DNA from: CAYORM01 sp964406375
GTDB taxonomy: Bacteria; Pseudomonadota; Alphaproteobacteria; DSM-16000; Inquilinaceae
Assembly: GCA_964406375.1 (NCBI GenBank)
Contig: CAYORM010000007.1
Span: 18,219-82,218 of the forward strand
Direction of reading: 5' to 3'
Length of the DNA: 64,000 nucleotides
The translations under genes were made by a program, and so were the position numbers. Below, one piece after another: positions 35,190 through 44,397 of this stretch. Every line of letters begins with the position of its first letter. Position 1 is the stretch's first letter. The notes under the pieces were generated by a model. That model saw only the letters and a program-made list of their open reading frames with translations, was not told where the DNA came from and searched no databases.

Positions 35190-37023
35190 AGCGATCGCGA
35201 CGGACGTGCCCGGGCGCCCGGGCCGCGCGGCCGCCTTCCGTTGCGCCGCCGCCCTGTTCCTCCTCACCCTCGTCATCGGCGGGCTCGCGGCGGCGCTGGT
35301 GGTGGGGGCCGCCGCCCGCCAGGCGGCACCCTCGGTCACCGCCGAGGCGGCGACGGCGGCCCAGGCCGTCGGCACCGCGCTGCGCGACCAGCTCGACCAG
35401 GCGCGGGGCTTCGGCATTCCACTCGCCGAACTGCCCGGCATCGACGAGGCCTTCGCAGCGGCACTCGACCAGGTGCCGGGCGTTGCCGCCATCGCGGTCG
35501 AGGCCGGGCCGGTCGCGGTGACGGTGGGTGATCCGGCAGGGGCCGGCGCGCCCCTCTCCTTCGCGCTGGGATCCGCCGGCCCGTCGGGGGCCGCGACCGC
35601 CCCGGCAGGGGAGGTCCGCGTCTGGCCGGTCGCCGACATCGCCTCCCGCGCATTGGGGCCGGTCTGGATCTTCGCGGCCGGAGCGGTGCTGGTCGCGTCG
35701 CTGCTCGCCGCGGCGGCCGGGTTCCTTCTGGCGATGCACCGCATCGTCGCGGCCGAGGCGGCCGTCGCCCGGCTCCTTGACGCGATCGGTGCGGGAGTGT
35801 TCCGGGACGTGCCGCATCGGTCGGTGACCGGTGCCGCCGGGGTGGCGCTGCGGGCGGTGCAGGCGCTGGTCGAGAGGGTGAAGGCGCGGCGCCGTGCGGT
35901 CCTGGCCCTCGCCGACGAGCTGCGCGGCATCGATTTCGACGGCAGCCTGACGCGGGAAACGGAGGCGGTGCTGGCGCCGGTCGAGCAACGCTGGCGTTTC
36001 GGCGGTGAGGCCGAGGGGGTGCGCCGCGCCGGTGAGCCCGGACGGCTGCCCTGGGCAGCCCCGGCGATCACGCTGCTCGGCACGGCCGCCTGGACGCTCG
36101 CTGCCCTGTTCGGCGGCGCCCGTGATGCGGGTCTGGCGGTCAGCGGCGTCGCACTGCCCGCCCCCTTGATCGATGTCGCGCTGGCGGCGCTGGCGCTCTT
36201 GTTGCTGGGCCGTACGGTACGGCGCGGCGGCCGCATCGCCGCTGCGGTCATCTGCATCGCGGCCGGCGCGGCAACCCTGGCGACCTTCCTGCCGGCAGCG
36301 CCGGCGCCCGTGGCAACCCGGCTCCTCGCCGCGGCGCTGCTGCCGCTCGCAGCGATGGCCGCAGCCCGTCCCGTCTTCCGGCTGCGTCTTGCATCGCCGC
36401 TGTTCCTGGCAGCCGGGGCCGGCCCTGCCGTCGCCGTCCTGCTCGCGCAGATCATGCCGTCCGATACCGTCGGCACGGCGGCCGGCGCGCTCCTCGTGCT
36501 GCTCGGCTGGCCGGCGGCGGCGCTGCGCGGAAGGGCCGTCCGGCCGGCGGGGCTGCGGGGCATGGCCCTCGCCGCAGCCGGTGCGATCCCGCTCGGCGCG
36601 CTCATCGGCATGGCCAATGTCTCGCCCGCCGACGGCGCGGCGCCGCTCGTCTTCGCAGGGCTCGCGCTGCTGGCGGGTCTCGCCGGCTGTGCCGTGGCGC
36701 TCTCCCGGACACCTCCACAGACCTGGGTGGGGCCGCTGGCCGGGGCGGTCGTTCTCGCCGGGCTGCACGGCGCGATCTCTCTCGGCGGGGCGGACCTGGC
36801 GGGTTGGGCCTTGCTCCTTTTCTGGGCGGTGCTGTGGCTCCTTGGCGGCCTTGTCGCCGGCAGTGTCGCGGCGATCGCCACGCCGCTCGGGATAGCGCTC
36901 GGATTTGCCGGCTGCCTCGCCGCCGCGGCCGCCTCCTGGCCCGCGATCGGCGGTGCCGCTGTGGTCTATTGCGTCGCGTTGGCCGTCGCTTACCTCCTGC
37001 CGCACCGGGGGGGCGCCCGCTGA
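35176..37023 (+). CDS. Polytopic membrane protein with sensor-like N-terminus, family unknown
   Basis: About 615 residues. The first 190 repeat the plan of the upstream protein: one span (AALFLLTLVIGGLAAALVVG), an extracytoplasmic region of about 110 residues, and a second span (WIFAAGAVLVASLLAAAAGF). A cytoplasmic linker of about 100 residues follows. Residues from about 295 to the end are mostly hydrophobic, with roughly 12 predicted spans, as in an MFS-like carrier, but I see no MFS signature motif. It overlaps its neighbours on both sides (14 bp and 3 bp). Transport, ligand sensing, or both are possible. Confidence 0.7.
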   Translation: MRPVEAIATDVPGRPGRAAAFRCAAALFLLTLVIGGLAAALVVGAAARQAAPSVTAEAATAAQAVGTALRDQLDQARGFGIPLAELPGIDEAFAAALDQVPGVAAIAVEAGPVAVTVGDPAGAGAPLSFALGSAGPSGAATAPAGEVRVWPVADIASRALGPVWIFAAGAVLVASLLAAAAGFLLAMHRIVAAEAAVARLLDAIGAGVFRDVPHRSVTGAAGVALRAVQALVERVKARRRAVLALADELRGIDFDGSLTRETEAVLAPVEQRWRFGGEAEGVRRAGEPGRLPWAAPAITLLGTAAWTLAALFGGARDAGLAVSGVALPAPLIDVALAALALLLLGRTVRRGGRIAAAVICIAAGAATLATFLPAAPAPVATRLLAAALLPLAAMAAARPVFRLRLASPLFLAAGAGPAVAVLLAQIMPSDTVGTAAGALLVLLGWPAAALRGRAVRPAGLRGMALAAAGAIPLGALIGMANVSPADGAAPLVFAGLALLAGLAGCAVALSRTPPQTWVGPLAGAVVLAGLHGAISLGGADLAGWALLLFWAVLWLLGGLVAGSVAAIATPLGIALGFAGCLAAAAASWPAIGGAAVVYCVALAVAYLLPHRGGAR

Positions 37024-39158
37024 TGCTGCTGCGTGACAAGATCTCGCTGATCTTCGCCGGCGCCGTGCTGGCGCTCGCGGCCGGGCTCGTCCTCGCCGGC
37101 TGGCAACGTGAGGAGATCGCCGAAAGCCGCTTTGCCGCCGTCGCGACCGAGGGGCAGCGTGCGCTCTGGCAGCAGAGCGTCGCCGCCGAGACACGCCGCC
37201 TCGCCGATCTCGCGCTGCTGGCGACCCGCGATGAGGAGCTGGCGACCGCCCTCGCAGCCGGTGATCGCACCTCGGTGTGGCGGGTGATGAACCGCCTCTA
37301 CGGCGCCCATCGCATCGCCGGCACGATCGATCTGATCGAGGTCGCGGATGCCGGGGGGACCGTCCTGTTCACCAGCGAGGCCGGCGGCCAAGCGGCACGG
37401 ATCCTCGATCTTTCGACCCTCGACCGCGTCGCCTCGGGCGAGACGGTCGCGGGGCTCTGGCAAGACCAGCCCGACCGTTACCTCGTCCTGCACGCTTTCC
37501 CCGCGGTGCCGGCCCGGCCGGGTCTGGCGGTGGTCACCCTTGGTGTCGATGGCAGCCGCGTCCTCGCCGATTTCGCGGCGGCGCTGGCGACGCCGGCGGC
37601 GATCCTCAATGCCCGCGGTCGCACCGTCGACACCACCGCCGCCGGCATTTGGGAGACCATCGCGCCGGAGCTGCCGTTGCGCCGCGCCAGTGTCGAGACG
37701 GTCGCGGCGGGCGATACGCTCTATTCGATCACCGGCGTGCCGGTGAGCGATCTGGCCGGTGGCCATGCCGGCACCGTCGTCACCTTCCGCGATGCCACCG
37801 AGACGCTGGGCGAGGCGCAGCGCATCGGTCTTCTGACGCTGATCGGCGCGGCGCTGTTCGTGCTATTGGCGCTGATCGGCCTCGACCGCTTCCTGCGGCG
37901 GGCCTTCCGGCCGCTCGGCGATGCGATCGGGGTGTTGCGGGCGCTCGCGGCGGGCGACACCTCGGTCACGCTCACCGCCCAGGGCTCGGACGAGATCGGC
38001 CGGATCGCCGAGGCGGTGCGCGCCTTCCGCCGCAATGCGATCGCGCTGGACGAGGCCGGCCGCAACCGCGAGCGCCAGCGCCGCCGGCAGGAGCGCTTCA
38101 TCCGCAAGCAGATGGAGGCGCTGGCCGACGCGCTCGACCCGGCCGCGCGGCAGGAGATGCTCGACGATCTGGCCGCCGCCTTCGCCCGTGCCGAAGCGGC
38201 AGCGGTCGCATCGGGCGCCATGACGGCGGAGCGCGCCGAGCCTCCGGCCGAGCCGGCGGCGTCCGAGCAGCTCGGTGTTCTGGCGGCCGTGCTCCGGCAG
38301 CTCTCCGCGCGGGTGCTCGAGCAGCATCAGCGGCTGTCGACGATGATCGTCGAGCTGCGCGAGGCGCTGGTCACCAAGACGAAGCTGATCGGGCTGCAGC
38401 AGGAGCTCGAGATCGCCCGCCAGGTGCAGCTGGCCATGGTGCCGTCCGCTTTCCCGCAGCTGCCGGAACTGGACGTCCATGCGCATATGCTGCCGGCCAA
38501 GGAGGTCGGCGGCGACTTCTACGATTTCTTCCCGCTCGACGAGCACCGCTATGCGATGGTCGTCGGCGATGTCTCGGGCAAAGGCGTGCCCGCGGCGCTG
38601 TTCATGGCGATCGCCAAGACCCTGATCAAGGCGACGGCGCGGTACGAGGAGCGGCCGGGTGCTTGCATCGAGCAGGTGAACACGCTGCTCGCCGCCGAGA
38701 ACGACCAGATGCTGTTCGTCACCCTCTTCTACGGGGTGATCGACCGGCGCGACGGCACGCTCACCTATGTCAATGCCGGCCACAACCCGCCCTGCCTGAT
38801 CGACGCCGACGGCACGGTGCGGATGGTGCCGCCGACCGGCGGCATCGCCGTCGCCATCATGGAAGGGGTGAGCTACAGCGAGGCCCAGCTCACGCTCGGT
38901 CCGGGGGATGCCATCCTGCTCTACACCGATGGCGTGACCGAGGCCTTCGACATCGACGGCGAGCAGTTCGGTGAGGCGCGTCTGGAGGCGCTGGCCCGCG
39001 ATCTCGCCGGCAGCGACCGGATGGCGACGCTGGTCGCCGGCGTCTTCGAGGCGATCCACACCTTCGAGCGCGGCGCCTCGCAATCCGACGACATCACCAG
39101 CCTCGCCGTACGACGCGCCGGCGGACGAGGAGGAGCCGCTCCCCACACCGCCGCATGA
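37023..39158 (+). CDS. HAMP-containing PP2C (SpoIIE/RsbU-type) protein phosphatase
   Basis: A 711-residue transmembrane phosphatase. Span 1 is LIFAGAVLALAAGLVLAG near the N-terminus, followed by a periplasmic sensor of about 240 residues, span 2 (LIGAALFVLLALIGL), a HAMP domain (FRPLGDAIGVLRALAAGD, SDEIGRIAEAVRAF), a coiled-coil linker and the SpoIIE-type PP2C domain. Metal-site Asp residues lie in EVGGDFYDFFP, VGDVSGKGVPAALF and SQSDDITSLAV. Such enzymes dephosphorylate a STAS antagonist and free a sigma factor from an RsbW kinase. The start codon shares TGATG with the upstream stop. Confidence 0.9.
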   Translation: MLLRDKISLIFAGAVLALAAGLVLAGWQREEIAESRFAAVATEGQRALWQQSVAAETRRLADLALLATRDEELATALAAGDRTSVWRVMNRLYGAHRIAGTIDLIEVADAGGTVLFTSEAGGQAARILDLSTLDRVASGETVAGLWQDQPDRYLVLHAFPAVPARPGLAVVTLGVDGSRVLADFAAALATPAAILNARGRTVDTTAAGIWETIAPELPLRRASVETVAAGDTLYSITGVPVSDLAGGHAGTVVTFRDATETLGEAQRIGLLTLIGAALFVLLALIGLDRFLRRAFRPLGDAIGVLRALAAGDTSVTLTAQGSDEIGRIAEAVRAFRRNAIALDEAGRNRERQRRRQERFIRKQMEALADALDPAARQEMLDDLAAAFARAEAAAVASGAMTAERAEPPAEPAASEQLGVLAAVLRQLSARVLEQHQRLSTMIVELREALVTKTKLIGLQQELEIARQVQLAMVPSAFPQLPELDVHAHMLPAKEVGGDFYDFFPLDEHRYAMVVGDVSGKGVPAALFMAIAKTLIKATARYEERPGACIEQVNTLLAAENDQMLFVTLFYGVIDRRDGTLTYVNAGHNPPCLIDADGTVRMVPPTGGIAVAIMEGVSYSEAQLTLGPGDAILLYTDGVTEAFDIDGEQFGEARLEALARDLAGSDRMATLVAGVFEAIHTFERGASQSDDITSLAVRRAGGRGGAAPHTAA

Positions 39159-39220
39159 TGGAAAAGGCGGCCGCGCCGGCCCGGCCGAAGCCGGACCCGG
39201 CGCTGTGCCGCCTCAGGCGA

Positions 39221-39250
39221 GGCGCCGCCGGCCGGCGGCGCCTTCTGTCG
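39221..39250. terminator. 22-base perfect palindrome between convergent phosphatase and peroxiredoxin genes
   Basis: Positions 39221-39242 are self-complementary (arm GGCGCCGCCGG) and are followed on the + strand by TTCTGT. The element lies in the 106-bp gap between convergent stops and may end transcripts from both sides. Confidence 0.5.
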
Positions 39251-39264
39251 GATCCCGACGCGCC

Positions 39265-39900
39265 TCAGGCCTTCGGTTGCGGCACGATCCGCAGATAGGG
39301 CTTCAGGGTCTTCCAGCCCCCCGGGAACTTCTCGCGCGCCGCCTCGTCGGAGACCGACGGCACGATAATGACGTCTTCGCCCTGCTGCCAATCGGCCGGC
39401 GTCGCCACCGAGTGGTGGGCGGTGAGCTGCAGCGAATCGATGACGCGCAGCAGCTCCTGGAAGTTGCGGCCGGTGCTGGCGGGGTAGGTGAGTGTCAGCT
39501 TCAGCTTCTTGTCCGGCCCGATCACATAGACCGAGCGGACGGTCAGCGTGTCGCTGGCGTTGGGATGGATCATCCCATAGAGGTCCGAGACCTTGCGGTC
39601 AGGGTCGGCGATCAGCGGGAAGTTCAGCGCGTAGCCCTGGGTTTCGGCGATGTCGCCGGCCCAGGCATGGTGGTCGGACACCGGGTCGACCGACAGCCCG
39701 ATCACCTTGACATTGCGGCGCTCGAACTCCGGCTTCAGGCGGGCGACCGTTCCGAGCTCGGTCGTGCAGACCGGGGTGAAGTCCTTGGGATGGGAGAACA
39801 GGATACCCCAGCTGTCGCCGAGCCATTCGTGGAAGCGAATCGTGCCTTCGGTCGTCTCAGCCGTGAAGTCGGGAACGATGTCTCCGAGGCGCAGGGTCAT
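39265..39900 (-). CDS. 1-Cys peroxiredoxin (Prx6 type)
   Basis: A 211-residue thiol peroxidase reducing hydrogen and organic peroxides. The peroxidatic Cys is residue 45 in HPKDFTPVCTTELG, and no resolving Cys is seen elsewhere, which defines the 1-Cys group. The Prx6 arm domain (SLQLTAHHSVATPADWQQGEDVII) is complete. AAGGAG precedes the ATG. The 172 bp upstream are unusually AT-rich for this DNA (from about 39915 to 40000) and probably contain a regulated promoter. No oxyR gene is adjacent. Confidence 0.95.
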   Translation of the reverse strand: MTLRLGDIVPDFTAETTEGTIRFHEWLGDSWGILFSHPKDFTPVCTTELGTVARLKPEFERRNVKVIGLSVDPVSDHHAWAGDIAETQGYALNFPLIADPDRKVSDLYGMIHPNASDTLTVRSVYVIGPDKKLKLTLTYPASTGRNFQELLRVIDSLQLTAHHSVATPADWQQGEDVIIVPSVSDEAAREKFPGGWKTLKPYLRIVPQPKA

Positions 39901-40072
39901 GGGGATGACTCCTTGAAAAGATTGCAGAGGCTCCGTGCCGGCATGCTCGTAAAATCAGCAGAAAATGCACCGGCGATCAGGGTTTAAAATAATAGTACAT
40001 TCTTGCGCGTGAATCACGGCGGAATCGGCGCGGGGCCCGTCCCGCAGGCCTCGGCCGTCCCGGGTCCGGTGC

Positions 40073-40865
<793 letters not shown>

Positions 40866-40879
<14 letters not shown>

Positions 40880-41516
40880 AGGCGAAGCGGGCCTCCAGCG
40901 TTCGGGACAGGCTCGACAGCGTGTAGTTGATGGTGAAGTAGATGATCGCGCCCAGCACGTAGAGCGGCATCGGCTCGTAGGTCCGGCCGATCACCTGCTG
41001 GATCGACTGCATCAGGTCGATGACGCCGACCAGCGACACCAGCGCGCTGCCCTTCACCGCATCGGTGACGTTGTTGATCCAGGGCGGCAGGAAACGGCGC
41101 AGCGCCTGCGGGAAGATGACGGAGAACAGACGCTGGCTGAAATCGAGGCCGATCGCCTTGCCCGCTTCCATCTGACCGTGATGGATCGACTGCAGCGCCC
41201 CGCGGGCGATCTCGATCACCTGGGCGGTGGAGAACAGCGTCAGCGCCAGCACCGCCGCCCAGAAATTGTCGAAGTTCAGCCCGGCGATCGGCAGCCCGTA
41301 ATAGACGAAGAAGATCAGCACCAGCACCGGGATGCCGCGGATCACGTCGCTGAACAGGCGGATCGGCCAGACGGCGATCGCCGGTCCGTAGGTCAACGCG
41401 ACGCCGAGGGCGACACCAATGACCAGCGAGAACAGGACGACGAGGCCCGAGACCTGGAGGGTGACGGCGAGGCCCTGGCCGAGGAAGGGCAGGGCGGCGA
41501 TGGCGGCGTCGATCAT
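40866..41516 (-). CDS. ABC transporter permease, polar amino acid type (second subunit)
   Basis: A 216-residue inner-membrane protein with five predicted spans. The EAA loop reads QMEAGKAIGLDFSQRLFSVIFPQALRRFLPP, given here as MEAGKAIGLDFSQRLF, and RGIPVLVLIFFVYYGLP is the usual HisM/GlnP segment. It pairs with the permease encoded 4 bp upstream to form the channel. Confidence 0.92.
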
Positions 41517-41520
41517 CGTG

Positions 41521-42186
41521 TCACCGCCGGATCGCGAAGCGCCGCTCGACCCGGCGCAGCAGCCACAGGATCAGCCAGCCGGTCACCAGATACATCGGCG
41601 TGACGATGGCGTAGACCTCGACGATCCTGAAGGTGTTGAAGTTGATCCATTGCGCGCCGTAGGTGAGCTCGGGCACCGCGAGCACCGAGGCGATCGAGGT
41701 GTCTTTGAACAGCGACACGAAGGTGTTGCTGAGGGCAGGCAGAACGATACGGAACATCAGCGGCAGCCGGACCTGGACGAGGCGCTGAAACGGCGTGAGG
41801 CCGATCGCCTTGCCGGCATCAGTCAGCCCGCGCGGGATCGCGGCGAGGCCGGAGCGGAACACCTCGACGAGATAGGCGCCCGAATAGAGCGACAGCGTCA
41901 CCACGAAGGATGTCGCGGCGTCGTAATAGATGTCGACGACCGTCGGCACTCCGTAGAAGACGAGATAGACCAGCAGCAGCAGCGGAATGTTGCGGATCAC
42001 CTCGACATAGACGCCGACGAGGAGCCGCGCGAGCCGGCCGCCCGAGACGTGTACCAGCGCGAGAGCGAGGCCGATGACGACGCCGATGGCGATCGACACG
42101 ACGGCCAACTCGAGGCTGAGCAACAGCCCGCCGGAGAGCCGGTCGAAATGCCGCCAGATCAGGGTGAAGTTGAGATCGTAGTTCAT
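41521..42186 (-). CDS. ABC transporter permease, polar amino acid type (first subunit)
   Basis: A 221-residue permease of the same family as its neighbour. RNIPLLLLVYLVFYGVP and the EAA loop TDAGKAIGLTPFQRL are diagnostic. Its stop lies 4 bp before the next permease start, so the two are translated together. The binding-protein gene lies 68 bp upstream on the same strand. Confidence 0.92.
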   Translation of the reverse strand: MNYDLNFTLIWRHFDRLSGGLLLSLELAVVSIAIGVVIGLALALVHVSGGRLARLLVGVYVEVIRNIPLLLLVYLVFYGVPTVVDIYYDAATSFVVTLSLYSGAYLVEVFRSGLAAIPRGLTDAGKAIGLTPFQRLVQVRLPLMFRIVLPALSNTFVSLFKDTSIASVLAVPELTYGAQWINFNTFRIVEVYAIVTPMYLVTGWLILWLLRRVERRFAIRR

Positions 42187-42254
42187 CGCGCCCCGTACGC
42201 CTGGAAGGGCGCGGCCGCCCCGGGGAAATCCCGGGCGGCGGCCGCGCGGTATCG

Positions 42255-43154
42255 TCAGATCGTCGGGAAGCCGGGCTCGCGCACCGGCGCGTCGAGGCCG
42301 AAATAGTCGCGGAAGGCGGCGTCGTAGATCGCGTTCTGATGGCCGAACATCGCGACCTCGAAACAGCTGTTCACAAATTTCAGCCAGTCCGGGTCGCCCT
42401 GACGGACGGCGGCGCCGTAGAGCATGCTGAACCAGTGCTTGCCGGCGTCGAAGTAGCGATCGGGCGTCTGCGCGACCATCCAGCGCACGGTCGACAGGTC
42501 GACGGCGGCGCCATGGACGCGGCCGGATTCGAGCGCCTGCACGACATTCGCCTGGGTGTCGAGCTGCATCACCTGCGCCTCGGGCAGCACCGAATGCACC
42601 GAATGCTCGGCATCGACGTTCTGGAGGATCGAGATGCGCGTATCGGAACCGGCGGCGAGCATCTCCTCATAGGTCCGGCGCTCGCCATCGGGCTTGGACA
42701 GCAGCGCGATGCCCTCGACGTAATAGGGGCGGGTGAAGGCGACCAGCTGCGCGCGCTGCGGCGTGATCGTCATGAACTGGATGGCGATGTCGGTCTTGCC
42801 CGTCGTGATGTTCGGGATGCGGGCGGCCGGATCCTGGCGGACGAATTCGATGGCGTTCTCGTCGTCGAACAGGCCGAGCGCGAGGATGCGCGCCATCGCG
42901 ATGTCCATGCCGACGAGGTTCCCCGCCTCATCCTCGAAATGCCAGGGCGCGTTGGTGCTGCCCGTGCCGACGATGACATAGCCGCGGTCGAGCACGGTAC
43001 GCAGCAGGCTGCCCTCGGCCGATTGGGCCGCAGCCTCTTTGGCATGCATCGCCGCTCCGGCGGCGACGAGCGCCGCGCCGCCGGCCAGCCCGCCCGCGCC
43101 GAGCTTCAGGAAGTGGCGCCGCTGCTCCGTCCTCGTGTCCTTGCTGCTGGTCAT
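42255..43154 (-). CDS. Periplasmic amino-acid-binding protein of the ABC transporter
   Basis: A 299-residue family 3 solute-binding protein. The export signal begins with a twin-Arg-like EQRRHFLKLGAGGLAGGAAL, so Tat export is possible, and cleavage probably follows the AKEAAAQ region. The mature part has IVGTGSTNAPWHFEDEAGNLVGMDIAMA and IPNITTGKTDIAIQFMTITPQR, the amino-acid-binding signatures. AGGGGGG is 6 bases before the ATG. Ligand unknown; the PLP enzymes alongside suggest an amino acid, perhaps a hydroxy or D form. Confidence 0.9.
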   Translation of the reverse strand: MTSSKDTRTEQRRHFLKLGAGGLAGGAALVAAGAAMHAKEAAAQSAEGSLLRTVLDRGYVIVGTGSTNAPWHFEDEAGNLVGMDIAMARILALGLFDDENAIEFVRQDPAARIPNITTGKTDIAIQFMTITPQRAQLVAFTRPYYVEGIALLSKPDGERRTYEEMLAAGSDTRISILQNVDAEHSVHSVLPEAQVMQLDTQANVVQALESGRVHGAAVDLSTVRWMVAQTPDRYFDAGKHWFSMLYGAAVRQGDPDWLKFVNSCFEVAMFGHQNAIYDAAFRDYFGLDAPVREPGFPTI

Positions 43155-43312
43155 GATGTCCCCCTGGTTGACGATTGATGGGTGGCGGGTGATCGTCCGC
43201 CTGCCCGGGACGGTGAGTGCGCCGGACCGCCGGCACGCTCCTCCGTTCTGCCGAGGGCCGTCGCGACCGATCCGAAGCGCGGCCGACCGCGCCTCTCCCA
43301 GGGATCCGCCGC

Positions 43313-44374
43313 ATGACCCGTCCCGATGCGCTCGACACGCCCTTCGTCGCGATCGACCTCGATGTCGTGGAGCGCAACCTCCGACGTGCCCAGGCGTACT
43401 TCGATGCCCATGGCATCGCGCTCAGGCCGCATGTGAAGACCCACAAGATCCCCGAGCTGGCGCGCCTGCAGATCGCTCTCGGCGCCTGCGGCGTGACCTG
43501 CCAGAAGCTCGGCGAGGCCGAGACGATGGCCGATGGCGGTGTCGACGACCTGCTGGTCACCTTCAACATCGTCGGACGGTCCAAGCTGGAGCGGCTGGTG
43601 GCGCTGGCGCGCCGTGTCCGGATCGCCGTGGTGGCGGACAGCGAGGCGGTGGTGGATGGGCTGTCGCAGGCGATGAGCGCGGCCGGCCTGATCCTGCCGG
43701 TGCTCGTCGAATGCGACACCGGCGCCCATCGCTGCGGCGTTGCGGATCCGATCGCAGCGGCCGGTCTCGCCGGTGCGATCGACCGGGCGCCGGGGCTGGC
43801 CTTTGCGGGGCTGATGACCTATCCGCCGAAGCACCAGGTCGCGACGACCCGGGCCTGGCTCGCGGCGGCGCTCGACGCCCTCGATCGGGCCGGCCTGCCG
43901 CACGGCACCGTCAGTGTCGGCGGCACGCCCGACATGTACACCGCCCATACGCTGGGAGTGTCGACCGAACACCGGCCCGGCACCTACATCTATTCCGACC
44001 GCTATATGGCCGAACACGGGGTCGGCACTCTCGCCGATTGCGCGCTGACCATCACCGCGACCGTGGTGTCGCGGCCGGCACCCGACCGAGCCATCGTGGA
44101 CGCCGGCTCGAAGACGCTGTCGCTCGACCCGATGGGTCTCGACGGCTTCGGCGCACTGCTCGAATACCCGGCGGCGCGGCTGGTGGCGCTGTCGGAGGAG
44201 CATGGCCATCTCGACCTGTCGGCATCGCCCGAGCGGCCGCTTGTCGGCGACCGGGTGACGATCATTCCCAACCACGCCTGCGCGGTATCGAATCTGCATG
44301 ACGAGATCGTCGCCACCCGTGGCGGCGCGGTCGAGCGCGTCTTCCGGGTCGCGGCGCGTGGTCGGGTCCGCTGA
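43313..44374 (+). CDS. D-threonine aldolase / DSD1-type PLP enzyme (alanine racemase fold III)
   Basis: A 353-residue PLP enzyme. The N-terminal barrel begins LDTPFVAIDLDVVERNLRR, and the Schiff-base Lys lies in LRPHVKTHKIPELARLQ. The metal-binding His and Cys pair near the C-terminus is in IIPNHACAVSNLHDE. Members split D-threonine or related beta-hydroxy amino acids, or dehydrate D-serine. The precise reaction cannot be chosen from sequence. ATG at 43313 with AGGGA 9 bases ahead gives the usual N-terminus. It is divergent from the binding-protein gene across 158 bp and convergent with the SelA-like gene. Confidence 0.9.
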   Translation: MTRPDALDTPFVAIDLDVVERNLRRAQAYFDAHGIALRPHVKTHKIPELARLQIALGACGVTCQKLGEAETMADGGVDDLLVTFNIVGRSKLERLVALARRVRIAVVADSEAVVDGLSQAMSAAGLILPVLVECDTGAHRCGVADPIAAAGLAGAIDRAPGLAFAGLMTYPPKHQVATTRAWLAAALDALDRAGLPHGTVSVGGTPDMYTAHTLGVSTEHRPGTYIYSDRYMAEHGVGTLADCALTITATVVSRPAPDRAIVDAGSKTLSLDPMGLDGFGALLEYPAARLVALSEEHGHLDLSASPERPLVGDRVTIIPNHACAVSNLHDEIVATRGGAVERVFRVAARGRVR

Positions 44375-44397
44375 GACCCGGCCGGCGCGCCGCCACG

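Noticed and set aside
34779..37194. Two minus-strand frames of about 700 residues each
   Set aside because: They are antisense to the signalling genes, Ala/Ser/Arg-rich, without start sites or motifs; the + strand has clear spans and PP2C motifs.
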